A stretch of DNA of 64,000 nucleotides from WQXF01 sp031553615 (GTDB taxonomy: Bacteria; Bacillota; Clostridia; Christensenellales; Aristaeellaceae). Both the position numbers and the translations under genes were made by a program. The notes under the pieces were generated by a model, which was not told where the DNA came from, did no database searches, and saw only the letters and a program-made list of their open reading frames with translations. Shown in pieces: positions 48,456-56,212 of this stretch. The stretch spans positions 38,007 to 102,006 of the forward strand of contig JAVBLJ010000007.1 in the NCBI GenBank assembly GCA_031553615.1. Reading direction: 5' to 3'. Position 1 is the stretch's first letter. Every line of letters begins with the position of its first letter.

Positions 48456-50065
48456 GGGCTGACCGTTGCAGCCAGGGCGTTGAGATCCTTTTCGATCTGC
48501 TCGCCGCCCAGCTGGTACCATTCGTCGATGTAGGTATCATAGGCATCCACCGTCGCGCTGCCCATGATGATTCGGATGCAGGTATCCCGCCAGCGGTTGT
48601 TCAGCAGCTCCAGTTGTTGGCTGATGGAAAGCGGCTCGGGGCCGTAATAATCGGTGAAAAAGGGAGTAACCTGCGTCGTGTAATAGCGGACCGCGGTGAT
48701 GGTGGCGTTGCCGGGGCCGTAGAACTGGTAGGCGGACCACTGGGTCAAATCGCCCGCCAGAAAGGCCTTGCACTGCCGGTATTTGTCCAGCTCGCTCCGG
48801 CTCAACCCTTGGATATTGCCGGTCAGCAGGGCGTTGGATACATGCTCGAAGGGCGAGGCGTCGTTGGCAATGTCGGTTCGGAAGATGGCGTAATCCTCGG
48901 CGTTGTTGCCCTGCGCGTCCTTCACGAAGATCGGGTAAGCCTCGTCCTTCGTGCTGCCATAGAGCTTTTCCACGTAGAGGTTCAGCATTTGCACAGCGGC
49001 TTCCGGGTGTTCGCAGCGGGAGGAGACCACGTTGTAGGCCGCTGGACCATGGTAGGAGAAGGGCCGGGCCGGTGCGCCGTCCGGGAGGCCGGTGGGGATG
49101 GGGTAGGCCTTCCAGCGGGCTGTTACCTGGCCGCCGGGGGTGTTTTCCTGAATGTGCAGCGGGAAATGCTTGTATTCGAAGGCCACGCCTGCCTTGCTGT
49201 CCGCGAAAAGCTTATAGTAGTTGGCAGCGCTCAACACGGCGAACTCGGAGTGAATCAACCTCTGCCGGTATAGGTCGCGCAGGTAAGCGAGCGCGTTCTT
49301 GATTTGGGGAACAAAGGAGACGGTGGAATAGCGCAGGGTGTGATCCTCGCCGTAATACCAGCTCCAGAAGGGCTGGGCCCCGAACATATTGAACGCAGCG
49401 CAGAATTCCCATAGGTTGCCGGTGCTGCACAGGCCCACGGTGTCGTCTCGGCCATTGCCATCCGGGTCTTGGGAGACGAAGGCCTGCAATACGCGCGTCA
49501 GCTCCTCGGCGGTGGTGGGCGCTTTTAGGCCGAGCTTTTCGAGCCAATCCTCCCGGATCCAGAGCACGGGCACGTTGTCGGAATTGCCGTACACGTGGGG
49601 CAGGGCGTAGACTCGGCCATTGATGGTGGAGCACTGGATGGAGTAACCGCCGTCGCCATATAGAATTTCTTTCGTCAAGGGCGAAGCGTACTCCTCGATG
49701 AGATCGGTCAGATCGGCGGCCAGCCCCAGCCGCACGGCGAATTCGAATACCCCGCGCCCCAAACCGGGCATTAAGTCCGGCACTACGCCGACGGCCAACT
49801 GCTCGCTCAGGGAGCGTTCGTCCGCGCCATCCTCCTGCCATAGGGGTGAGATGGCGATGTTCAGCTCGTCCAAATAGGCCTGGATCCAGGGGTTGCTTTC
49901 CGCGGTGTAGACATCCCCGGGTGCCACGCTGCGGCCGGGAATGGTCAGGCGGATGGGTGGGGCGTGCTCGGAGGTGTCCCTTGGGGCGGCAGCAAAACTC
50001 GCCGGAGCAAAAAGCCCGGCGAAGCATAGGCCGACACACAGCAGCAGGGAAGCCGCTCTCTTCAT
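48452..50065 (-). CDS. Solute-binding protein co-translated with a histidine kinase
   Basis: 537 residues. Signal peptide to about residue 27 (FAPASFAAA), no lipobox. Family features of an LplA-type binding protein: GRVYALPHVYGNSDNVPVLWIREDWLEKLGLKAP-type segment near 155-190, DPDGNGRDDTVGL (about 216), FCAAFNMFGAQPFWSW. Being first in an operon with a kinase and regulator and translationally coupled to the kinase, it more likely presents ligand to the sensor than feeds a permease. ATG 50065 behind GGAGGG; GTG 50071 is an alternative. A perfect inverted repeat lies just upstream. Confidence 0.87.
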   Translation of the reverse strand: MKRAASLLLCVGLCFAGLFAPASFAAAPRDTSEHAPPIRLTIPGRSVAPGDVYTAESNPWIQAYLDELNIAISPLWQEDGADERSLSEQLAVGVVPDLMPGLGRGVFEFAVRLGLAADLTDLIEEYASPLTKEILYGDGGYSIQCSTINGRVYALPHVYGNSDNVPVLWIREDWLEKLGLKAPTTAEELTRVLQAFVSQDPDGNGRDDTVGLCSTGNLWEFCAAFNMFGAQPFWSWYYGEDHTLRYSTVSFVPQIKNALAYLRDLYRQRLIHSEFAVLSAANYYKLFADSKAGVAFEYKHFPLHIQENTPGGQVTARWKAYPIPTGLPDGAPARPFSYHGPAAYNVVSSRCEHPEAAVQMLNLYVEKLYGSTKDEAYPIFVKDAQGNNAEDYAIFRTDIANDASPFEHVSNALLTGNIQGLSRSELDKYRQCKAFLAGDLTQWSAYQFYGPGNATITAVRYYTTQVTPFFTDYYGPEPLSISQQLELLNNRWRDTCIRIIMGSATVDAYDTYIDEWYQLGGEQIEKDLNALAATVSP

Positions 50066-50091
50066 GGACACCCTCCGTTCACCTTATGTTC

Positions 50092-50112
50092 AAGTATAGC
50101 CTGTCTATACTT
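50092..50112. promoter_or_regulatory. Perfect inverted repeat in the divergent control region
   Basis: AAGTATAG-cctgt-CTATACTT, 8-bp arms, 27 bases upstream of the binding-protein start. On the minus strand it contains TATACT, the probable -10 of the binding protein-kinase-regulator operon, so a protein bound here would block that promoter. Confidence 0.6.
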
Positions 50113-50319
50113 ATTCGACTATCGTGAGCCTCTTTAGGTTATGTGCTTCTCATTGTTTCTTTTCACCAATTGGCACGAAGGTGCGGGCGGGAACTTGTAG
50201 AAACTGACAAAGCGCGGGGAGGGAGCGGCCCTGTGCCCGCTCGCGCATGTGCTTTTCTTTTGATCCTGTTGAGCGGTTTCGTTTTTGCCCGGCGGATTCG
50301 GGAAAAGCCGCATTTCCGT

Positions 50320-50348
50320 TTGACGCTGCCTGGGGGCAATGCTAGAAT
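50320..50348 (+). promoter_or_regulatory. Promoter of the 50442-53379 operon
   Basis: TTGACG (50320-50325), 17-bp spacer, TAGAAT (50343-50348). It drives the cytoplasmic TIM-barrel-like gene and the GH20 gene. Bases 50113-50319 between the two promoters show no other feature. Confidence 0.75.
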
Positions 50349-50377
50349 GACGAAGGAATGCTGGTTTCAAAAGTTGG

Positions 50378-50419
50378 AATCCGAAAGCCGTAATCCAAAA
50401 GCTGTATTAAAGAGCCGTG
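50378..50419 (+). repeat. Three-unit 14-bp array in an mRNA leader
   Basis: AATCCGAAAGCCGT, AATCCAAAAGCTGT, ATTAAAGAGCCGTG in register, between the promoter and the gene at 50442. Confidence 0.78.
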
Positions 50420-50441
50420 TATTCTTTGAGCGGAGGGTGCG

Positions 50442-51365
50442 ATGATGGTGCAGGAAAAGCGACCGGGAGTCTGCGATTTGGCCGGAACTGAGGAGCCAAT
50501 CACCTTCGGAACCTGGGTGTGGGATCGGAAAGAAATTGCCCGGCCCGACGACGTACTTTCCTTTTTAACCGCAAACACCGTCAATGAGATTTATCTGGTG
50601 CACGATCCCCGCACGGCGGCGGAAGCCTACAAGGCTTTCGTGCGTAAGGCCACGGCCGCCGGGGTACGGGTATCCCTCATTGGGGCGGATGCGCGTTGGG
50701 TGTTGCCCAGGGGTCACGAGCAAGGCGAGGAGTACCTGCGCTTCTATGCGGACTACCAGTCCGCCGCGCTGGGGGAGGAGCGGTTTTACGGCATGCACCT
50801 GGATATCGAGCCGCATCAACTGCCCGAATGGCTCAGCGACAATCTCGCCTGCGTACAGGCCTATTGCGATTTCGTGCTGCGGGCCCGCGAGGTGGCGGAT
50901 TCAACGGCTTCGGAGCTGGAGTTGGACATTCCCTGCTGGTTCGATGGCTTCCCTTGCCGGGATGTGAACGGCGATGCCATCCACCTCATCGAGTTCTGCG
51001 TGCGCCATGCGGACACCACCCTGTTCATGTCCTACCGGGATAGCGGGCGCGGGGCGGCGGATTTTGCCAAAGTGGGCCTGGAAACCGGCAAGCGCTACGG
51101 CAAAAAGGTCAGCCTGGCTCTGGAGACCGGCCGTATTTACGAGGACGTCAACATCACGTTCGATCACCTGGGTACCGCGCCCCTCTGCCGGGAGCTTGCG
51201 GAACTGCGGCGCATCGCGGAGGCGGATTATCCGGGCCTGCAGGTAGGATACGCCGTCCATCACTACAATTCCTGGGTGGAATTGCCGCTGGAGGGCCACC
51301 CCATCGGCGAGGGCTTCCCCTACGATAATCCGCATTACAAGCACCTGATCCGATCAAACAAGTGA
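50442..51365 (+). CDS. Cytoplasmic TIM-barrel-like putative glycosidase (paralogue of the secreted protein at 44150)
   Basis: 307 residues without signal peptide. Shared landmarks with the secreted paralogue: FGTWVWDRKEI, VNEIYLVHDP, IGADARWVLP, ERFYGMHLDIEPHQLPEW, FMSYRDSGRG, GKKVSLALETG and YAVHHYNSWVELP. The L-D-I-E-P strand end is the likely active site. No family name can be given. As the intracellular counterpart it may process the imported sugar. The first ATG at 50442 has GGAGGGTGCG upstream. First gene of an operon with GH20; divergent from the kinase operon. Confidence 0.75.
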   Translation: MMVQEKRPGVCDLAGTEEPITFGTWVWDRKEIARPDDVLSFLTANTVNEIYLVHDPRTAAEAYKAFVRKATAAGVRVSLIGADARWVLPRGHEQGEEYLRFYADYQSAALGEERFYGMHLDIEPHQLPEWLSDNLACVQAYCDFVLRAREVADSTASELELDIPCWFDGFPCRDVNGDAIHLIEFCVRHADTTLFMSYRDSGRGAADFAKVGLETGKRYGKKVSLALETGRIYEDVNITFDHLGTAPLCRELAELRRIAEADYPGLQVGYAVHHYNSWVELPLEGHPIGEGFPYDNPHYKHLIRSNK

Positions 51366-51366
51366 G

Positions 51367-51462
51367 ATATCGATAAAAGAATCGGTTAATGAATCGCTTA
51401 ATGAACCGGATAATAAAGAGATGATTCAGAAGAATAAAAATGAGATTAAGAATGAGGATGAG
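51367..51462 (+). repeat. Eight-unit 12-bp array spanning an intergenic gap and reaching the next Shine-Dalgarno
   Basis: Units GAATCGGTTAAT, GAATCGCTTAAT, GAACCGGATAAT, AAAGAGATGATT, CAGAAGAATAAA, AATGAGATTAAG, AATGAGGATGAG begin at 51379 and run every 12 bases (a weaker unit precedes them). The array starts 2 bases after one stop codon and ends in the GAGGTGA of the next gene. Confidence 0.88.
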
Positions 51463-51471
51463 GTGAACGCT

Positions 51472-53379
51472 GTGATCAAGGTTCGATTGACGATCCCCCA
51501 GGCGCTGGAGCATATTCGGCCCGGCGTGGAAGCGGTGGTGAACTCCCTGCCCGCCAACCTGAACGGCGAGATTGTGGCCCGCTATAGCGAACAGCCCGGG
51601 GTCTGTGCGCAGATTACCGTTCAGGGCGGTGAGGTGAGCTTTCACAGGCCGTGCGAGCTGTTCCGAGGCATCGGTCTGGTGGCGGCGGGACTGCGTCAGG
51701 GGGAGGCTTCCGGCATCATCCGGCAGGACATGCCCTTTGAAACCCTGGGCGTGATGTACGATTGCAGCCGCAATTCGGTGCCCACCGTGGCCGCCTTGAA
51801 AAAGATCCTGGTGAAGATGGCCCTGATGGGCTACAACAACTTCATGCTCTACACCGAGGAGACCTATACCGTGGCCAGCCGTCCGGAGTTTGGCCATTTC
51901 CGGGGACGCTACAGCCCGGAGGAGCTGCGCGCGGTGGACGACTTCGCCTACCAGCTGGGCATTGAGCTGATCCCCTGCGTGCAAGCGCTGGCCCATTTAG
52001 AGCGGTTCCTGCGTTGGCCCAGCACCGAATCCATCAAGGATACCGACATCATATTGCTCAGCGGTGATGCGAAGGTGAACGAGCTTATCGAGGAGATGAT
52101 TACCTCCATCGCCAGCTGTGTCCGCTCCAAGCGCGTGCATTTGGGCTTGGATGAGGCCCATGGTCTGGGCTTGGGCCGCTACCTGGTGCGCAATGGCTAT
52201 CGCAAGCCGGAAGCCATCCTGGAGGAGCATCTGCGGGTTGTCCGGGATATCTGCGTTAAGCACGGCCTGCGGCCCATGATGTGGGGTGACATGATCTTCC
52301 GCATGCACATCGAGGGCAGCGGCTACTACGATCCGGACATCGAGCTGCCCGCCGGAACGGGCGACATCATCCCCAAGGAGTATCAGCAAATCTACTGGGA
52401 TTACTACCACACCGATGAGGCCTTCTACGATAAGTACATCCGCGAGCATCTCAAGCAGGGGATCAAGCCCCTCTTTGCCGCGGGCATCGCCAGCTGGGTC
52501 GGAATGGTGCCCAACCTGCTGCGCACGGCGGTCACCACCGCCCAGGGCGTCCGCGCAGCCAAGCAGCACAACCTGGACGAGATGTTCCTGTGCGTATGGA
52601 AGGACGATGGCGGTGAGGCGCTGCCCGGCCCGGATTACCTGGGCATGCTGCAGTACGCGGAGAATTGCTACGGCGCCGAGGGTGCTAGCGAGGCCGATCT
52701 GCGCCGGAACGCTCCCATCATGACCGGCGCGCCCTACGAGCATTTCCTGGCGGTGGGCAGCATCGACGAGCTCCAGCAGGGCCTTAGCCTGGTGGGCTTG
52801 GAAGCGCCAAATCCTCATAAGTACTTTCTCTGGCAGGATGTGCTGCTCGGGCAGTTCGACGTGGAGGCCGCTCAGGGGGATTTCTCGGCGCTCTACCGGG
52901 CCAAGGCGGAGGAGTTGGAGGGGCTCATCGCGGCGGGAGGATATGAGCCCGACGCGGCCTATGGCTTGCAGCTGGGCGTGCATCTTTGCCGCGCGCTGGT
53001 GCACAAGGTGGATATGGGCATTCGGCTGAAAGCGGCCTACGACCGTGCGGACCGTGCCGCGCTGCAAGCGCTGCGCGAGGAGCTCGCGGGGCCCTATACC
53101 CAGGCGATCGAGGCCCTGTACCAATGCCACCGGAAGGGTTGGGGCTATTTCTACAAGCCCTTCGGCTGGGAGGTAGCGGATTTGAAGTACGGATATCTGT
53201 TGATCCGCGCCCGGACTGCGTGCAGCCGCATCGATGCCTATCTAGCGGGGGAGATCGACCGTATCGACGAGCTGGAGGAACAGCGGTTGACCTGCTTTGG
53301 CCATCTGCCGCAGGGTGTGGTGGGGCTGCCGCACCACAACAGCTTCGCGCGCAGTGCCACCGTATCGCAGCTGGCGTAA
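51472..53379 (+). CDS. Glycoside hydrolase family 20-like beta-N-acetylhexosaminidase
   Basis: 635 residues from the GTG at 51472, no signal peptide. A GH20b-like N-terminal domain (to about 90) precedes the catalytic barrel: LGVMYDCSRNSVPTVAALKK, MGYNNFMLYTEETY, IELIPCVQALAHLERFLRW and VHLGLDEAHGLGLGRY, where the Asp-Glu pair is the GH20 catalytic dyad. The helical C-terminal ~200 residues fit hexosaminidase D-like enzymes. It would remove terminal HexNAc-type sugars in the cytoplasm. GTG 51472 sits 6 bases after GAGGTGA; an ATG at 51421 lies inside the repeat array with no good ribosome binding site. Confidence 0.85.
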   Translation: MIKVRLTIPQALEHIRPGVEAVVNSLPANLNGEIVARYSEQPGVCAQITVQGGEVSFHRPCELFRGIGLVAAGLRQGEASGIIRQDMPFETLGVMYDCSRNSVPTVAALKKILVKMALMGYNNFMLYTEETYTVASRPEFGHFRGRYSPEELRAVDDFAYQLGIELIPCVQALAHLERFLRWPSTESIKDTDIILLSGDAKVNELIEEMITSIASCVRSKRVHLGLDEAHGLGLGRYLVRNGYRKPEAILEEHLRVVRDICVKHGLRPMMWGDMIFRMHIEGSGYYDPDIELPAGTGDIIPKEYQQIYWDYYHTDEAFYDKYIREHLKQGIKPLFAAGIASWVGMVPNLLRTAVTTAQGVRAAKQHNLDEMFLCVWKDDGGEALPGPDYLGMLQYAENCYGAEGASEADLRRNAPIMTGAPYEHFLAVGSIDELQQGLSLVGLEAPNPHKYFLWQDVLLGQFDVEAAQGDFSALYRAKAEELEGLIAAGGYEPDAAYGLQLGVHLCRALVHKVDMGIRLKAAYDRADRAALQALREELAGPYTQAIEALYQCHRKGWGYFYKPFGWEVADLKYGYLLIRARTACSRIDAYLAGEIDRIDELEEQRLTCFGHLPQGVVGLPHHNSFARSATVSQLA

Positions 53380-53380
53380 T

Positions 53381-53440
53381 CAGCTTTTTATCCGGGTGAT
53401 CACCTTTCTTTTCGGGTAATCACCTTTCTCTCCGGATTAT
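53381..53440 (+). repeat. Three-unit 20-bp array directly after the GH20 stop codon
   Basis: Units begin CAGCTTTTTATCC, CACCTTTCTTTTC, CACCTTTCTCTCC at 53381, 53401 and 53421, each ending in (T/A)AT; exact 20-bp period, starting 2 bases after the TAA. Confidence 0.88.
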
Positions 53441-53448
53441 CGTGAATA

Positions 53449-53488
53449 CAAAAAAGGCGGGATGGTCACATGAGAGTGACCATCCCGC
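53449..53488. terminator. Bidirectional terminator between GH20 and the LplA-like gene
   Basis: Perfect 13-bp stem GCGGGATGGTCAC / GTGACCATCCCGC (53457-53469, 53476-53488), 6-base loop. On the minus strand it is followed by CTTTTTTG; on the + strand by a weaker CTTGTTTTC. Confidence 0.88.
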
Positions 53489-53549
53489 TCGCTTGTTTTC
53501 GTGCGATGTAGATCACCATGCACTAGGCGTGACGGTCTGCATGATTGGA

Positions 53550-55160
53550 TCAGGGCTTCAGCCAGTTGCGCTGGAACTGGTTGGCGCGGTCGGGGCGCTG
53601 CGGCGCGGTGTTGTACTGCTCCAGCAGCCAATCCACATCGCCAACATCCTTCAGGCCCTCGATGAAGCTATCCCATTCGGTCATGGGACGGGTGCCCAGC
53701 ACGAAGGCGACGAGCCCCTCGTTGATGTAGGTGTCCAACGCGGTCTGGATGATGGTCATCTTGTCCTGCACGGTGGCGTCGAACTCCGGCACCACGCGAC
53801 CATGGTATGCCACGTAGTCGCCGTTGGTCAGCTTCTCGGAGGTGATGGCCAGGGCGCGCTTCGTTTCGTCGCACCACATGGCAACCTGAGCATCGCCGGC
53901 GTGGTACAGCGAGATGTAGGGGATGAACGTGTAGTTCATGGCGCCGGACATGCCCCAAACGTCGCGCAGATCATCGTAGGAGGCGGCGAGGAATTCCGGC
54001 GTGAACGCCTTCTTGCCGTCGGCATCCACGGTGTAGGTCTCGTTTTCCCAGCCCCAGTAATACTTCTCGGCCATTTCCTTCGAGCTGATGAAGTCGAGGA
54101 ATGCACAGGCCAGCTCGGGGTGCTCGGTGGTGTTGGAAACCATGTACATCCAGCCGGTGCAATCCGAGGCGTAGTCGGTCTTGATGGAAGGCTTCACGCC
54201 CTCGGCGGTCGGGGGCTCGATGTAGCGGGTGTTGTAGAGGATCTTGGTGTTGGCTTCGCTGGCGGGGATGTCGTTGTACTGGTAATAGAACAGGCTATCG
54301 CCGTTGTAGTAAATGGTATCCCACAGCTCGCCGCTGATAGAGATGAAATCCGGATGCAGGTAACCCTTGCTGTAGAGGTAAGCCATCGCATCGGCGGCCT
54401 GACGGTACACTTCGCTGTGCTCGCGAATCGGCAGCACCCACTTGCTCAGGTCATAATCGTACAGGACTTCGTTGGCCTGACGGTTCTGGCTTCCGAACAG
54501 GGAGGAGAAGCCAGCGAACTGATAGGCAAAGCCCCAATCGTACAGGTGGATGCCGATCTTGGTCGGGTCCGCGGCGCACACCTTTTCGATGGCGGCCAGC
54601 ATCTCGGTGTAGTTCGTGGGCTCCGCGATGCCGTATTGATCCAACAGATCGTGGTTGGTATACCACACTTCGCTGTTGCTATCGTACCAGCTCGGGAAGT
54701 ACAGGTAATTGGTGGTCTCGTTGGCGTTGTACCACGAAAGGTGGGGGAACTGCGCGAGCCTTTCGGTGTACTCGGGCATGTACTGCGCGTAGTCCAGCAG
54801 GTTCAGGGTGCGGCTGCCGTCGCCATAGGCCTTCATGAACTTCGCGGGGTCGCGGTAGTTCATGATGTCGGGCATATCGCCGGAGGCCAGCGCCAGCTCG
54901 ATCTTGGTATCCGCGCCTTCGGCGGGAATTTCAAAATCGATGTACAGGTTGCCGAGTTGCTCCTGCCACCACTTGCCGAAGCGGGTGTTGGGGTCGACCG
55001 GCTTGTAGGATTGCCAGCCGTGTACGGTGATGTGGGTTTCCGGGCCCTTGTAGGGCAGGGTGAATTCGGCTTCCTGCGTGCCTTCGGCCATGCCGACGCT
55101 GGTTACGCATCCGGTGACCAAACAAGCGATGAGTAGCAAAAGCGCGAGAGTCCTCTTCAT
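53550..55160 (-). CDS. Lipoprotein solute-binding protein, LplA-like
   Basis: 536 residues. Lipobox LVTGC with Cys18, so tethered to the membrane. ALASGDMPDIMNYRDPAKFM (about 90-110), SEVWYTNHDLLDQYGIAEPTNYTEML and DCTGWMYMVSNTTEHPELACAFLDF are typical of the large LplA/YtcQ binding proteins for complex carbohydrates. It works with the two permeases upstream, which are of the LplB/LplC type. Start 55160 with GGAGGAAAAGG upstream. An intercistronic hairpin lies at 55188-55246. Confidence 0.93.
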   Translation of the reverse strand: MKRTLALLLLIACLVTGCVTSVGMAEGTQEAEFTLPYKGPETHITVHGWQSYKPVDPNTRFGKWWQEQLGNLYIDFEIPAEGADTKIELALASGDMPDIMNYRDPAKFMKAYGDGSRTLNLLDYAQYMPEYTERLAQFPHLSWYNANETTNYLYFPSWYDSNSEVWYTNHDLLDQYGIAEPTNYTEMLAAIEKVCAADPTKIGIHLYDWGFAYQFAGFSSLFGSQNRQANEVLYDYDLSKWVLPIREHSEVYRQAADAMAYLYSKGYLHPDFISISGELWDTIYYNGDSLFYYQYNDIPASEANTKILYNTRYIEPPTAEGVKPSIKTDYASDCTGWMYMVSNTTEHPELACAFLDFISSKEMAEKYYWGWENETYTVDADGKKAFTPEFLAASYDDLRDVWGMSGAMNYTFIPYISLYHAGDAQVAMWCDETKRALAITSEKLTNGDYVAYHGRVVPEFDATVQDKMTIIQTALDTYINEGLVAFVLGTRPMTEWDSFIEGLKDVGDVDWLLEQYNTAPQRPDRANQFQRNWLKP

Positions 55161-55187
55161 CTTCCTTTTCCTCCACGTTTGTTTTAT

Positions 55188-55246
55188 TTTAACGGTGCGA
55201 ACCCATGCAGGAAGGGTTTCCTGCCTCGTGCTTCGCCGCCGTTAAA
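55188..55246 (-). promoter_or_regulatory. Intercistronic nested hairpin between permease and binding-protein genes
   Basis: Outer arms TTTAACGG / CCGTTAAA and inner arms GCAGGAA / TTCCTGC. No strong T-run for the minus strand beyond AAAATAAAAC. Such structures often stabilise the binding-protein part of a transporter mRNA. Confidence 0.5.
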
Positions 55247-55260
55247 TACCCAGATCGGCC

Positions 55261-56151
55261 TTAGGCCTTGACGGAACCCACCATCATACCGCCCGCGAAA
55301 TACTTCTGCAAGAAAGGATAGACGCAGAGTATCGGCGCGATGGTGATGATGACGATGGCGCACTTGATGTTTAACTCCACAACGTTGCTGCGGGTCAACC
55401 GCGCCGTGCTGAATTGGCTCATGACGTGCTCCGATTTGATGAGGCATTCGCGCAGGTAGAGCTGGATGGGCTTGAGTGCCTCCTTGGAAAGGAACAGGCT
55501 GGGCGTAAACCAATCGTTCCACTTTTCCACCATGCCAAACAGGGCGAAGGTGGCCAGCAGGGGCAACGATACCGGCAGAAAGATTTGCGCCAGCACGCGG
55601 TAGTGCCCCGCGCCGTCGATGTAGGCCGCTTCGCGCAGCGAGGAGGGGATATTATTGAAGAAAGTGCGGAATATGATCACGTTGTACGCGCTCACCGCTC
55701 CGGGAATCAGCATGACCCACACGGTGTTCCGCCAGCCCAGGCCGGTGATCAGGAAGTAATAGGGCAGCAGGCCGCCGCCGAAGAACATGGTGATGACCAT
55801 GATAAGGTTGAAGAACTTCTTTCCCCGGAAATCGTCGATGGTGAAGGGAAAGGCCATCATGGCGGTCAGCGTGAGGGAAATGACGGTGCCGACCACGGCA
55901 TAGAACACGCTGTTGCGGTAAAACAGCAGGATATCCTTGCCGTGAAATACCTCGATGTACCCGTTAAAGGAGATATCCTTGGGCAGGAAAAGAGGCAACT
56001 CATGCCGCAGCGTTACGCCGCTGGTGAGGGAGGTAATCAGGCAATACCAAATGGGATACAGAAACACCAGGCTCAAGATCACAAACACCACTATCAGCAG
56101 GATATCGAAAACCGTGTATCGGTTCATCTTGCTTTTTACTGTTCTTTCCAT
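55261..56151 (-). CDS. Carbohydrate ABC transporter permease, LplC/YtcP-like
   Basis: 296 residues from ATG 56151 (AAGGAG 7 bases upstream; the frame stays open to 56247 without a ribosome binding site). Six membrane helices; the start RYTVFDILLIVVFVILSLVFLYPIWY and the end YPFLQKYFAGGMMVGSVKA are subfamily hallmarks. EAA loop: PSSLREAAYIDGAGHYRVLAQIFLP at about 180-204. Works with the next permease and the LplA-like lipoprotein. Confidence 0.94.
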   Translation of the reverse strand: MERTVKSKMNRYTVFDILLIVVFVILSLVFLYPIWYCLITSLTSGVTLRHELPLFLPKDISFNGYIEVFHGKDILLFYRNSVFYAVVGTVISLTLTAMMAFPFTIDDFRGKKFFNLIMVITMFFGGGLLPYYFLITGLGWRNTVWVMLIPGAVSAYNVIIFRTFFNNIPSSLREAAYIDGAGHYRVLAQIFLPVSLPLLATFALFGMVEKWNDWFTPSLFLSKEALKPIQLYLRECLIKSEHVMSQFSTARLTRSNVVELNIKCAIVIITIAPILCVYPFLQKYFAGGMMVGSVKA

Positions 56152-56212
56152 GATGCTACTCCTTCGACCGTCGAATTCGCCAATCGTGCCGTTATGGCTG
56201 CCGGATAGGGGA

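Noticed and set aside
53442..55136. 564-codon + strand frame over the LplA-like gene
   Set aside because: Antisense shadow of a clear lipoprotein binding protein; starts inside the terminator hairpin.
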